Part shown: piece after piece, positions 17,937 to 25,878 of the stretch
Layout: each line of letters starts with the position of its first letter
How positions within the stretch are numbered: position 1 is the stretch's first letter
Position numbers and translations under genes: made by a program
From: Pseudodonghicola xiamenensis DSM 18339
GTDB lineage: Bacteria > Pseudomonadota > Alphaproteobacteria > Rhodobacterales > Rhodobacteraceae
Reading direction: 5' to 3'
Assembly: GCF_000429365.1 (NCBI RefSeq)
Contig: NZ_AUBS01000001.1
Span: 186,001-250,000 of the forward strand
DNA: 64,000 nt
Notes under the pieces: model-generated
What the model saw: the letters and a program-made list of their open reading frames with translations, nothing else
The model's database searches: none
What the model was told of the DNA's origin: nothing

Positions 17937-18935
17937 CTAGCTGGACTGATTGGCGGAGGCGATCAGTTCGGCAATGAGCGGATCCTTCGCCGCCCATTCC
18001 GAGGTCAACCCGGCGACCCGCTGGCGCATCTGTTCGAGATCGTTCAGCCCGACGACATCGACGCCCCGGGATTTCAGCACTTCGCGGCCTTCCAGGTCCT
18101 GGGTCTTGGCGTAAGCCAGCGTCTTGGTGACGGATCGCCGGCCGGCTTCGGTGACGGCGGCCTTTTCCTCGTCGTTGAGCCCGTCCCAATAGCGCTGGGA
18201 CATCAGCGTCACCATATGCCAGGGATAATGCCCGGTCAGGGTGAAATGCTTGCCGACCTCCCACAGGTTTTCACCCAGCATCGAGGAGACATTGATCTCC
18301 ACCGCGTCGATCACGCCGGTTTCCAGCGCGCCGTAGACCTCGCCATAGGGTAGCCCGACGGGCGAGCAGCCGACGGTTTCCCAGATCTCCTTGTGCAGCG
18401 GAACCGGTACGATGCGGGTTTTCAGGCCGGCGAAGTCGTCCAGTGTCAGAACATCTTTCTTCACCGACAGGAAGTTCCGTTGTCCGGTATCGGCGGTGGC
18501 CAGGCCGATCAGGCCCGCAGGTCGCAGATCGTCGAGGATCTTCTGCCCGACATCACTGAGAGCGAGGTCTCCGAAATGATCGTAGTCGCGTATCAGGAAG
18601 GGCATTTGCCAGGCGTTCATGCCGGGGCGGCCGGTCACCAGCGGAATCAGCACGCCAGAGACGGCAGTGACGTCCATCGTGCCGGCCACGGTGCCCTCAA
18701 GCAGTTGCTTGTCACCGCCCAATTGCCGGTTCGGGAAAATGCTGACCTTGAATGCGCCGGGCATCAGCTCTTCCAGCGCCTCGGCGAAGCTGGTCGCCAG
18801 CATATGGCCGGGATGCACCTCGTTCGCACCATGGGCGATGCGCATCATCTTGCCGGCGGCGCGGGCGACATGAGGGGCCGCCAGCACGGCGCCCATGGCG
18901 ACGCCGGTCTGCAACAGGGTTCTTCTGGTAATCAT
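17937..18935 (-). CDS. dctP: TRAP transporter substrate-binding protein (DctP)
   Basis: A 332-residue periplasmic receptor with a twin-arginine-like signal peptide (MITRRTLLQTGVAMGAVLAAPHVARA). Family blocks are HGANEVHPGHMLATSFAEALEE near residue 34, FPNRQLGGDKQLLEGT and LPYGEVYGALETGVIDAVE. The conserved Arg that binds the substrate carboxylate corresponds to the R in LKTRIVPVP near residue 170. Ligand identity is unknown. The gene follows a 165-base gap after the cupin gene that contains a hairpin at 19057-19077. Confidence 0.92.
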   Translation of the reverse strand: MITRRTLLQTGVAMGAVLAAPHVARAAGKMMRIAHGANEVHPGHMLATSFAEALEELMPGAFKVSIFPNRQLGGDKQLLEGTVAGTMDVTAVSGVLIPLVTGRPGMNAWQMPFLIRDYDHFGDLALSDVGQKILDDLRPAGLIGLATADTGQRNFLSVKKDVLTLDDFAGLKTRIVPVPLHKEIWETVGCSPVGLPYGEVYGALETGVIDAVEINVSSMLGENLWEVGKHFTLTGHYPWHMVTLMSQRYWDGLNDEEKAAVTEAGRRSVTKTLAYAKTQDLEGREVLKSRGVDVVGLNDLEQMRQRVAGLTSEWAAKDPLIAELIASANQSS

Positions 18936-19056
18936 CGGGTTTCTCCTCCCTAAAAGTCACTTCCGGCCAAGGGGGCCGGGCCTGAATGCGGCCAGGCCGC
19001 TGTGTCGGGCCAGGGTCTTGATGCGCAGAGATCTTGATGCGCGGTCTTGCTGTGTG

Positions 19057-19077
19057 GGCACGCCGGTCAGGCGTGCC
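19057..19077 (-). other. Intercistronic hairpin between cupin gene and dctP
   Basis: Perfect 8-bp stem GGCACGCC (19057-19064) with GGCGTGCC (19070-19077), loop of five bases, in the gap downstream of the cupin stop. There is no U-tract, so a stabilising or RNA-processing role is more likely than termination. Confidence 0.6.
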
Positions 19078-19100
19078 ATCCTCCTGCTGTCCGGCCCTGG

Positions 19101-20003
19101 TTATTGCGGCATCGGATAGTCTTCAGCGTTCAGCACCCAACCCGGCTTGTTCGAGAAATCCTCTCGCGGGGGGCTGAAGATGTCGACAAGCAGATTGCTG
19201 CCGGCGCCGCTGGCGCGGGTGGTGTGGATGACCGGGGGCGGGATCACCAGAAGCGAGGGCGCCCCCATCGCAAGCGCCTGATCGTCGTGCCAGTCGGCCA
19301 TGTCGCTGGTCCAGGGCCAGCGTAGATAATGGGTGAACTCCCCCGTCAGCGCCAGTGAACCCTGTTCGAAATCGTCATGGTGGTGGGGCGACATCTTCGA
19401 CGGATCGCGCGGGCCGTCGAAGGGATCGAGAACATTCACCATCAGCGTGGTGCAGCGGTAAATACGGCCGAACCGCCCCTCTTCCGGCGGCACGTCGAGC
19501 GAATAAGAGCGGACTTTCCAGCCGTCTTTCGGTTCCGGCCAGGGTTGGAACGGCGGAATGTGATCGCGCGGCTGATCATAGCCGCGGGCATTGCCGCAGG
19601 CTTCGGCCAGATCGGAGTTCTGTGTCGAGAACAGCCGGATCAACTCCCCGCTCTGGGGCAGGCTGACCGTGCTGTCGCCGGGCGGCACGAAGGCGATCGA
19701 AAAGCCGGGAACCGCGACGGTTTCGCCGTTCCAGGTGATCTCGGCGCCGGACTTGGGCAGCAGAACGCAATATTCGTCGATCTGGCCTTGACGGGAAAAG
19801 ATCGCGCCGGGGACGGTCTTGGTATAGGCAACCAGGAAATTTTGCCCGCGGTGCAACCAGCTTTGGCCGGCGTCGTCGTCGATCTGCGGGGCGGTTTCGT
19901 AAAACCGCGCCTCCTGCGGTTCGGTCACCAGGCCGGTCTGCGACAGCATGCTGCCCGTCCTGGCCGAGGACAGAGAGGCGCGGGGATCGGATTTGTCGTA
20001 CAT
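19101..20003 (-). CDS. Cupin-domain protein of unknown function, first gene of TRAP operon
   Basis: A 300-residue soluble protein that appears bicupin-like. The N-terminal half has IFSRQGQIDEYCVLLPKSGAEITWNGE and VAVPGFSIAFVPPGDS; the C-terminal half has MSPHHHDDFEQGSLALTGEFTHYLRWPW (three His plus Glu, a likely metal site) and APSLLVIPPPVIHTT. Such proteins serve as dioxygenases, isomerases or sugar-acid binding enzymes; no exact reaction can be named. It is divergent from the iclR gene, with two dyad sites in the shared 258-base gap, so IclR control is probable. Confidence 0.7.
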   Translation of the reverse strand: MYDKSDPRASLSSARTGSMLSQTGLVTEPQEARFYETAPQIDDDAGQSWLHRGQNFLVAYTKTVPGAIFSRQGQIDEYCVLLPKSGAEITWNGETVAVPGFSIAFVPPGDSTVSLPQSGELIRLFSTQNSDLAEACGNARGYDQPRDHIPPFQPWPEPKDGWKVRSYSLDVPPEEGRFGRIYRCTTLMVNVLDPFDGPRDPSKMSPHHHDDFEQGSLALTGEFTHYLRWPWTSDMADWHDDQALAMGAPSLLVIPPPVIHTTRASGAGSNLLVDIFSPPREDFSNKPGWVLNAEDYPMPQ

Positions 20004-20129
20004 GGATTAGCGTCCTTTTCTCACGGGCGTCATGGTCTGCAGTCGCCGGGCGAGGTGCGCATGGGCCGAACGCTGCCGGATGCTGAAATTCGCGTCGGTC
20101 AAGGTCTCCTCCTTCCGTAACCGCATTAA

Positions 20130-20168
20130 TGTTCTGCTAAGCGATACATCGTTCTTTTCATCGGAACA
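20130..20168. promoter_or_regulatory. Tandem 19-bp dyads, probable IclR-family operators
   Basis: Two 19-base imperfect dyads, TGTTCTGCTAAGCGATACA (20130-20148) and CGTTCTTTTCATCGGAACA (20150-20168), with centres 20 bases apart, lie between the divergent cupin and iclR genes. A third copy precedes the amidohydrolase gene at 21305. Common form: TGTTY-N9-RAACA. Spacing of two helical turns suits cooperative binding by an IclR tetramer. Confidence 0.6.
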
Positions 20169-20261
20169 TATTTGCGTAATTATCGTGCTGTCAAGCATTG
20201 CGTGTTCACTTTGCGTCGCACACCTTTGCCCGACGGTGAAACTTCAAGGGGATCAGGGATC

Positions 20262-21041
20262 ATGACAGCCGAAAGCGCGGAGAAGTCCGACACCATCCAA
20301 AGTGTCGTGCTTGCCCTTCAGGTTCTTGAGACATTGGCCAATGCCAATGGCGATATGGGGGTCACCGCGCTGGCCTCGGCGCTCGACACCACCAAAAGCC
20401 GCATCCACCGGCATCTGCGTACGCTGGTGTCGCTGGGATATATCTCTCAGTCGGAGTTGACTGAACGCTATCGGATCGGCGCCAGGTTGATCGCATTGGG
20501 GCGGGCTGCCTCTGGATCGGCGGATCTGACATCTGTCGCCCAGCGGCATATGCGGGCGCTGCGCGATCGCACCGGCCAGGCGGTGAGCCTGGGCCAGGTC
20601 GAGGCAAACGGGATTCGCATTCTCAACACGCTGCCGGGAAAGATGCCGATCGAGGTGGGCGTCCGGCCGGGATCATTGCTGAAGTTCGGCAATTCGGCGC
20701 AGGGAAAGGTGGCGCTGGCCTCGATGCCCGAGGCTCGGCGGCAGGAACTGATTCCCGAAACGATCGCGGCGGAGACGGCATTCACCATCACCGACCGGGC
20801 GGCCCTGATGTCGCATATCGCCCAGGTTGCGGAATGCGGCTGGGCGACAGCCCCGAACGAGACGATGCTGGGGCTGAATGCGCTGGCCTGTCCGATCCTC
20901 AACGCGGATGGTGAGCCGGTTGCCACCGTCGCCATCGTCAGCCTGACGCAATACATCGAAACCCCGCCGCAGGCCGAGCAGATCGAGGCCGTGCGCGAGG
21001 CTGCCGCACGGATTTCCAGCGAATTGGGGTATTCCGCCTGA
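20262..21041 (+). CDS. IclR-family transcriptional regulator
   Basis: A 259-residue regulator: N-terminal winged helix (QSVVLALQVLETLANANGDMGVTALASALDTTKSRIHRHLRTLVSLGYI, residues 14-63) and a C-terminal effector domain with GNSAQGKVALASM and CPILNADGEPVATVAIV. The ATG at 20262 is chosen over upstream in-frame codons because the domain starts soon after and GGGGAT precedes it. It sits between the cupin/TRAP operon (divergent) and the amidohydrolase-aldolase genes (same strand), so it most likely governs both. Effector unknown. Confidence 0.9.
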   Translation: MTAESAEKSDTIQSVVLALQVLETLANANGDMGVTALASALDTTKSRIHRHLRTLVSLGYISQSELTERYRIGARLIALGRAASGSADLTSVAQRHMRALRDRTGQAVSLGQVEANGIRILNTLPGKMPIEVGVRPGSLLKFGNSAQGKVALASMPEARRQELIPETIAAETAFTITDRAALMSHIAQVAECGWATAPNETMLGLNALACPILNADGEPVATVAIVSLTQYIETPPQAEQIEAVREAAARISSELGYSA

Positions 21042-21304
21042 GGCGCCGGGCTGGGCGCGTGCCTGGTCGCAGCAGCCGGGGCGGTGGCACGCCAGCGTTC
21101 TGATGGTCATGCCCTCATAGGTCTGCCCCGCTTTGGCGAGAGCAACGGGATCATTTCAAAATTCCTGGCCGGACCCGCAACAGGTTCGCTCCTGTACCCC
21201 ATCGGGGTGCCGGGAAGCGGCATCCGTGTTTCCCCCGCCCATCGCGGGTTTGGGGCTGATCCTGTGCGGCTTGACATCGCGACGCCGGGAAAATAGCTAA
21301 TAGA

Positions 21305-21323
21305 TGTTTCGTCTGACAGAACA
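21305..21323. promoter_or_regulatory. Probable IclR operator upstream of amidohydrolase-aldolase genes
   Basis: TGTTTCGTCTGACAGAACA has the same 19-base length and half-sites as the pair at 20130-20168. A weaker resemblance (GTTCGCTTAA, like the left half of the first dyad) follows at 21327. The gap 21042-21379 is 338 bases long; apart from these sites and a GGGAGGT ribosome-binding site at its end I see nothing in it. Confidence 0.55.
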
Positions 21324-21379
21324 TTGGTTCGCTTAACGTGACGACAGGACGGAAAGTCGGGACCCTCGGGAGGTAAGAG

Positions 21380-22300
21380 ATGACATCCATTGAAACGATC
21401 GAGCGCGAGGAAGCAGCGCGGATCAGCGAGATTCTGAAGGGAAGTGTCGATCCGCATGTTCACAGCGGGCCATCGATCGCGCCGCGCGCGATCGATCATC
21501 TCGATCTTGCCAAAGTGTATTCCGACGCGGGCTTTGCCGCCGTCGTCACCAAGGATCACGATTATTCCGGCGTGATCTGCGCCCGGATGATCCGGGATCA
21601 CCACCCTGAGCTGACCACTCAAGTGTTCTCGGGGATCGTGCTGAACAACGTGGTTGGCGGCATCAACCCCTATGCGGTCGAACATACCGCGGCGATGGAG
21701 GGGAAAATCGTCTGGCTGCCGACGCTCGCCGCCGAGAATCACCTCGAATGGGAAAAAAGCTCGGGCTGGTCGCATCCGGCCTCGACGCAGAAAATCCGTC
21801 CGGCGACGGCGGTGCCGCTGTTCGAAGACGGCAAGCTGCGTCCGGAAGTGCTGGATCTTCTGGATGTGGTCGCCGCGACCGGGATGGCGCTGGCCAGCGG
21901 CCATATCCATGTCTCGGAAACCAAGATCGTCTTTGCCGAGGCGCGCAAGCGCGGCATCGAGCGGCTGATCTTCACCCATCCCGAGGATATCGTCGGCGCC
22001 TCGCTCGAGGATACCAAGGAACTCGCCGATCTGGGCGCCTATGTGGAACATTCTCTGGCCTTCTTCCTGGAAGGGTCGAAATTCCGCACCCGCAGCAACG
22101 AGGAGCTGCAGGTCTTTATCGACCTCGTCGGCGCAGAGCGCACCATCCTGTGTTCCGATCTGGGGCAGGTGGGCACGCTGTCGCCGCTGGAAGGGTTCCG
22201 GCGCGGGGTCGCGACCTGTCTGTCGCTCGGGTATTCCGATGCGCAGATCCACGACATGGTGGCGACCAATTCCGCAGCCGTTCTCGGGCTTGATGAGTGA
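21380..22300 (+). CDS. Metal-dependent amidohydrolase-fold protein (DUF6282-like)
   Basis: A 306-residue TIM-barrel hydrolase. It begins with a metal-binding HxH in the form DPHVHSGPS (residues 24-32), has TKDHDYSG, a GHIHVSETK block (residue ~175), IFTHPEDIVG, and ILCSDLGQVG near the end (the catalytic/metal Asp), an arrangement of the amidohydrolase superfamily. Likely to open a lactone, amide or cyclic substrate. A GGGAGGTAAGAG site precedes the ATG. The aldolase gene follows after 96 bases, with an IclR-type dyad upstream; I infer that it acts before the aldolase in a catabolic chain. Confidence 0.75.
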   Translation: MTSIETIEREEAARISEILKGSVDPHVHSGPSIAPRAIDHLDLAKVYSDAGFAAVVTKDHDYSGVICARMIRDHHPELTTQVFSGIVLNNVVGGINPYAVEHTAAMEGKIVWLPTLAAENHLEWEKSSGWSHPASTQKIRPATAVPLFEDGKLRPEVLDLLDVVAATGMALASGHIHVSETKIVFAEARKRGIERLIFTHPEDIVGASLEDTKELADLGAYVEHSLAFFLEGSKFRTRSNEELQVFIDLVGAERTILCSDLGQVGTLSPLEGFRRGVATCLSLGYSDAQIHDMVATNSAAVLGLDE

Positions 22301-22396
22301 GCGGCGCCGATGAGCCGCATGGCATCCCCCACGGTTCAGGGGGGGGGCGCTGGCGGTTTCGCAGTGCAGAACAGACAGATGTGAGGGAGAGGTGAA

Positions 22397-23149
22397 ATGA
22401 CCGGGGATCTAAGATCGCGTATTCGCGCCGGAGAGTTGCTGATCGGCAGTTTCATCAAGACGCCGGTGCCGCATATGGTTGAAATCCTGGGACATGTCGG
22501 GCTGGATTTCGCAGTGATCGACCAGGAGCATGCTCCGATCGAACTGAGCCAGATGGACATGATGGCAATGGCGGGGCGGTCGGTCGGCCTGCCGTTGCTG
22601 TCGCGGCGCTGGGGCGCGCAGACCGACTGGATCGCGCCATTGCTGGATCTGGGGCTGGCCGGGGTGATGGTGCCGCATGTGCTTGACCGCGCCGGAGCAG
22701 AGCAAGTCTGTGATGCGGTACGCTTTTCGCGCGGCAAACGCGGGCTGTCGCCATCGCCGCGCGCCGGGAATTACGGCGGGATGAGCATTCCGGCCTATCG
22801 CGATCATTGCGATGCCGGCAGCGTCGTCATGGTGCAGATCGAGGATGAAAGCGCACTTGATCATCTCGACGATATCGCGGCGATTGCGGACATCGACCTG
22901 ATGTTCATCGGGCCGGCGGATCTGTCGCAATCCATGGGGGTGGGCTTTCCCTCGGCTGAATTGGACCAGGCGATCGAAAGGATCATCGCGGCGGGCAAGA
23001 AGGCTGGCGTTGCCATCGGTTTGTTCGTGGGCGATGCGGCCCAGATCCCGGCGTGGCACGCGAAGGGGATCACGCTTTTCGTTTGCGGGTCGGATCAGGC
23101 TCTGTTGCGCAAATCCGCGACCCAGCTGATGGCGACCGCCCGCGGCTGA
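22397..23149 (+). CDS. HpcH/HpaI-family class II aldolase
   Basis: A 250-residue member of the HpcH/HpaI aldolase/citrate lyase family, with LDFAVIDQEHAPIELSQMD (catalytic His in QEHAP, residue ~45), a MVPHV strand, VMVQIEDESALDHLDDIAA (Glu metal ligand) and MFIGPADLSQSMG (Asp ligand). These enzymes cleave 2-keto-4-hydroxy acids to pyruvate plus an aldehyde. With the upstream hydrolase and the TRAP importer this suggests breakdown of an organic acid to pyruvate. Confidence 0.88.
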   Translation: MTGDLRSRIRAGELLIGSFIKTPVPHMVEILGHVGLDFAVIDQEHAPIELSQMDMMAMAGRSVGLPLLSRRWGAQTDWIAPLLDLGLAGVMVPHVLDRAGAEQVCDAVRFSRGKRGLSPSPRAGNYGGMSIPAYRDHCDAGSVVMVQIEDESALDHLDDIAAIADIDLMFIGPADLSQSMGVGFPSAELDQAIERIIAAGKKAGVAIGLFVGDAAQIPAWHAKGITLFVCGSDQALLRKSATQLMATARG

Positions 23150-23172
23150 TATCAGGCCAGGGTCGGACAGAT

Positions 23173-23205
23173 GAAAGCCTCCGGCTCTGGCCGGGGGCTT
23201 TGTTG
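23173..23205 (+). terminator. Intrinsic terminator after the aldolase gene
   Basis: Stem AAGCCTCCGGC paired with GCCGGGGGCTT (one mismatch), short loop, followed by TGTTGTTT; starts 23 bases beyond the stop. Confidence 0.75.
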
Positions 23206-23298
23206 TTTCGGGGTTGATCGTCGTCAAGATGTCGTCCGCCTGATACGGATAGAAGGGATACTGACAGCACCAAACGGCAGGGCGGAGCGCAGAAAGCG

Positions 23299-24816
23299 AT
23301 GCAGACAGAAGATCAAAGCGGTGTGATCGGGTTTCTGAGCGATCCGGCCAGCCATGGCGCACCGGGCCCGGTCGAGGTGGTGCAAACCCATATCTCGGTC
23401 ATCTTCCTGGTGGGCGAGCGTGCCTTCAAGCTCAAGCGTGCGGTGCATCTGCCCTATGCTGATTTCTCCACCCCCGCGATCCGGCTCGCCGCTTGCGAGA
23501 AGGAGGTCGCGTTGAACCGGCCCGCCGCGCCTGAGCTGTATCTGGGCGTGCGGCGGATCACCCGGGGGCCCGACGGCCTGGCCTTCGATGGCACGGGAGA
23601 GCTGATTGACGCGGTGGTCGAGATGATGCGCTTTGATCAGGACAGGCTGTTCGACCGGATGGCACAGCGGGGCGAACTGGATGCCGGCACGATCCGCGCC
23701 CTGTCGTCCGAGATCGCCGCCGCCCATGCCCGGGCCGAGATCGTCCAGGGACAGGGCGGGGCTGCCAATATCGCCGGGGTGCTTGACATCAACCGGGCGG
23801 GGTTCGGCGAAAGCGCGGTGTTTTCGGCGGCGGCGGTGGCGGCGCTTGATGATGCCTTTCGGCAGCGGCTTGCCACCCATGCCGATTTGCTGGACGCGCG
23901 GGCCAAGGCGGGGCGGATCCGGCGCTGTCATGGGGATCTGCATCTGCGCAACATCTGCCTCTGGCAGGGGCAGCCGCGGCTGTTCGATTGCATCGACTTC
24001 AACGATCAACTGGCGACGACAGATGTACTCTATGATCTTGCCTTCGTTGCGATGGACCTTTGGCATCGGGGGTTGAGGGGGTTCGCCAACTTTCTGGTGA
24101 ACCTCTATCTCGACCGCAGTGGCGACGAGGCGGGCTTTGCGCTGTTGCCCTTCTTCATGGCGTTGCGGGCGGCGGTGCGGGCCCATGTGATCGCCACCCA
24201 GGCTGAGACGGGGGCAGCGGATCAGGCAGAGGCGGCGCGCACCACCGCGCGGGAGTATTACGATCTGGCGATGGAAATGCTGGCGCCGCAGCCGGCGCGG
24301 CTGGTGGCGATCGGCGGGCTCAGCGGTAGCGGCAAGTCGACAGTGGCCGAGGCACTGGCGCCCTTGATCGGACCGGCACCCGGCGCACGGCTAATCGAAA
24401 GCGATCGGGCGAGGAAGGCGTTGTTCGGCGTCTCGCCGGAGACCCGGCTGCCGGACGAGGCTTATCGCGCGGAAGTTTCGGATCAGGTCTATGGCAGCAT
24501 GGCGGCACGGGCCGGGGGCTTGCTGCAAGGCGGTTGTCCGGTGCTGGCCGATGCGGTCTTCGACCGGGCCGATCGGCGCGCCGCCATCGCCCTGGCGGCG
24601 GCAGAGGCGGAGGTACCCTTTACCGGCCTCTGGCTTGACGTTGCGCCCGAGGTTCTGCGGCAGCGCGTAGCGGCCCGCCGGGGCGGTGTTTCGGATGCCA
24701 CGGTGCAGGTGCTCGAGGCCCAGCTTGCCCGCGATCCAGGGCCGATGGACTGGCTGACAGTCGACGGTGGCCAGCCGGTCGATCAGGTGGTCGCGGCGAT
24801 GCAGCGTCATCTGTGA
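23299..24816 (+). CDS. Bifunctional aminoglycoside-phosphotransferase-like / P-loop kinase fusion
   Basis: A 505-residue two-domain protein. The first ~300 residues resemble an APH/protein-kinase-like fold: FLVGERAFKLKRAVHLPYADFST (nucleotide-binding Lys), RRCHGDLHLRNICLW (catalytic HGDLH..N) and LFDCIDFNDQLATTDVLYDLAFVAMDLWHRG. The rest is an AAA/gluconate-kinase-like domain with Walker A GGLSGSGKSTVAEAL near residue 337. This fusion is widespread in alphaproteobacteria and its substrate is unknown; it is not a proven resistance gene. Confidence 0.85.
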   Translation: MQTEDQSGVIGFLSDPASHGAPGPVEVVQTHISVIFLVGERAFKLKRAVHLPYADFSTPAIRLAACEKEVALNRPAAPELYLGVRRITRGPDGLAFDGTGELIDAVVEMMRFDQDRLFDRMAQRGELDAGTIRALSSEIAAAHARAEIVQGQGGAANIAGVLDINRAGFGESAVFSAAAVAALDDAFRQRLATHADLLDARAKAGRIRRCHGDLHLRNICLWQGQPRLFDCIDFNDQLATTDVLYDLAFVAMDLWHRGLRGFANFLVNLYLDRSGDEAGFALLPFFMALRAAVRAHVIATQAETGAADQAEAARTTAREYYDLAMEMLAPQPARLVAIGGLSGSGKSTVAEALAPLIGPAPGARLIESDRARKALFGVSPETRLPDEAYRAEVSDQVYGSMAARAGGLLQGGCPVLADAVFDRADRRAAIALAAAEAEVPFTGLWLDVAPEVLRQRVAARRGGVSDATVQVLEAQLARDPGPMDWLTVDGGQPVDQVVAAMQRHL

Positions 24817-24912
24817 TCTGCCGCACTGCGGCGATTGCATGGGCGCGATCCATGCCTATATCCAGACCGGGATCGCCCCTCCCACGGGGGGAGGGCTGAA
24901 GGACAAGGACCG

Positions 24913-25839
24913 ATGGGGTATTTCAAGACCGCACTTCTGATGGCCGCGATGACGGCGCTGTTCATGGGGCTGGGCTATCTGCTTGGCGGCTCGGGCGGGA
25001 TGCTGATCGCGCTGATCTTCGCCGGCGGGATGAACGTTTTCACCTGGTGGAACTCCGACCGGATGGTGCTGCGGATGTATAACGCGCGGCTGGTCGGTTC
25101 GGCCGATCGCAGCGGGCTGGCGCAACTGGTCGCGGGGCTGGCGCGCAACGCCGGCATTCCGATGCCGGCCGTCTATATCATCGAACAGTCGCAGCCCAAC
25201 GCCTTCGCCACCGGACGCAACCCGCAGAATGCCGCCGTCGCGGTGACGACCGGCTTGATGCAGAGCCTGTCGCGCGAGGAGTTGGCCGGCGTGATCGCCC
25301 ACGAGCTGGCGCACATCCGCAACCATGACACCGCGATCATGACGGTGACCGCGACCTTCGCCGGGGCGATTTCGATGCTAGCGAACTTCGCGCTGTTCTT
25401 CGGCGGGTCGCGCGAACGCATGGGCATTGTCGGTACGCTGGCGATGATGATCCTGGCGCCGCTGGCTGCGGCTCTGGTGCAGATGGCAATCAGCCGGACG
25501 CGTGAATATGCCGCCGACCGGGCGGGGGCGCAGATCTGCGGCAACCCGCTGTGGCTCGCCTCGGCGCTGGAGCGGATCGAGGCCGGCGCGGCCCGGATCG
25601 ACAACATGGCGGCCGAGCGCAATCCGGCCACCGCGCATATGTTCATCATCAATCCGCTGCATGGGGCAGGGGCGGACAACCTCTTTGCCACCCACCCGGC
25701 GACCGCCAACCGCATCGCCGCCCTGCGAAAGATGGCCGCGGCCGCAGGCCAATCCGCACCGCGCTCGGCGCCGCGCAGCAGCACTGCGCCTTGGGGGGCA
25801 GGCGGTTCGGACAAATCTTCGCGCGGTCCCTGGGGGTGA
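24913..25839 (+). CDS. htpX: Membrane zinc metalloprotease HtpX
   Basis: A 308-residue M48 peptidase: two N-terminal membrane segments ([20 protein letters not shown] ... [13 protein letters not shown]), the [20 protein letters not shown] block, zinc-binding HELAH near residue 135 and the distal Glu in [12 protein letters not shown]. It degrades misfolded membrane proteins, partnering FtsH in other bacteria. The start at 24913 fits the conserved MGY N-terminus; a GGACAAGGA site precedes it. The C-terminus carries a Ser/Pro/Ala-rich tail. Confidence 0.95.
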   Translation: MGYFKTALLMAAMTALFMGLGYLLGGSGGMLIALIFAGGMNVFTWWNSDRMVLRMYNARLVGSADRSGLAQLVAGLARNAGIPMPAVYIIEQSQPNAFATGRNPQNAAVAVTTGLMQSLSREELAGVIAHELAHIRNHDTAIMTVTATFAGAISMLANFALFFGGSRERMGIVGTLAMMILAPLAAALVQMAISRTREYAADRAGAQICGNPLWLASALERIEAGAARIDNMAAERNPATAHMFIINPLHGAGADNLFATHPATANRIAALRKMAAAAGQSAPRSAPRSSTAPWGAGGSDKSSRGPWG

Positions 25840-25878
25840 GCGAAAGCCCCACCGCCCGAGGGGGCGGCGGGATGCCGA

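Noticed and set aside
19016..19042. 11-bp direct repeat TCTTGATGCGC (two copies, 16-base period)
   Set aside because: Too short and isolated to call a functional iteron or regulator site; probably a local duplication.
23299..24816. Aminoglycoside resistance gene
   Set aside because: The APH-like domain is fused to a P-loop kinase and belongs to a broad conserved family of unknown substrate; nothing supports drug modification.
25840..25878. GC-rich dyad between htpX and the acyl-CoA ligase as a terminator
   Set aside because: The stem has mismatches and no U-tract on either strand.
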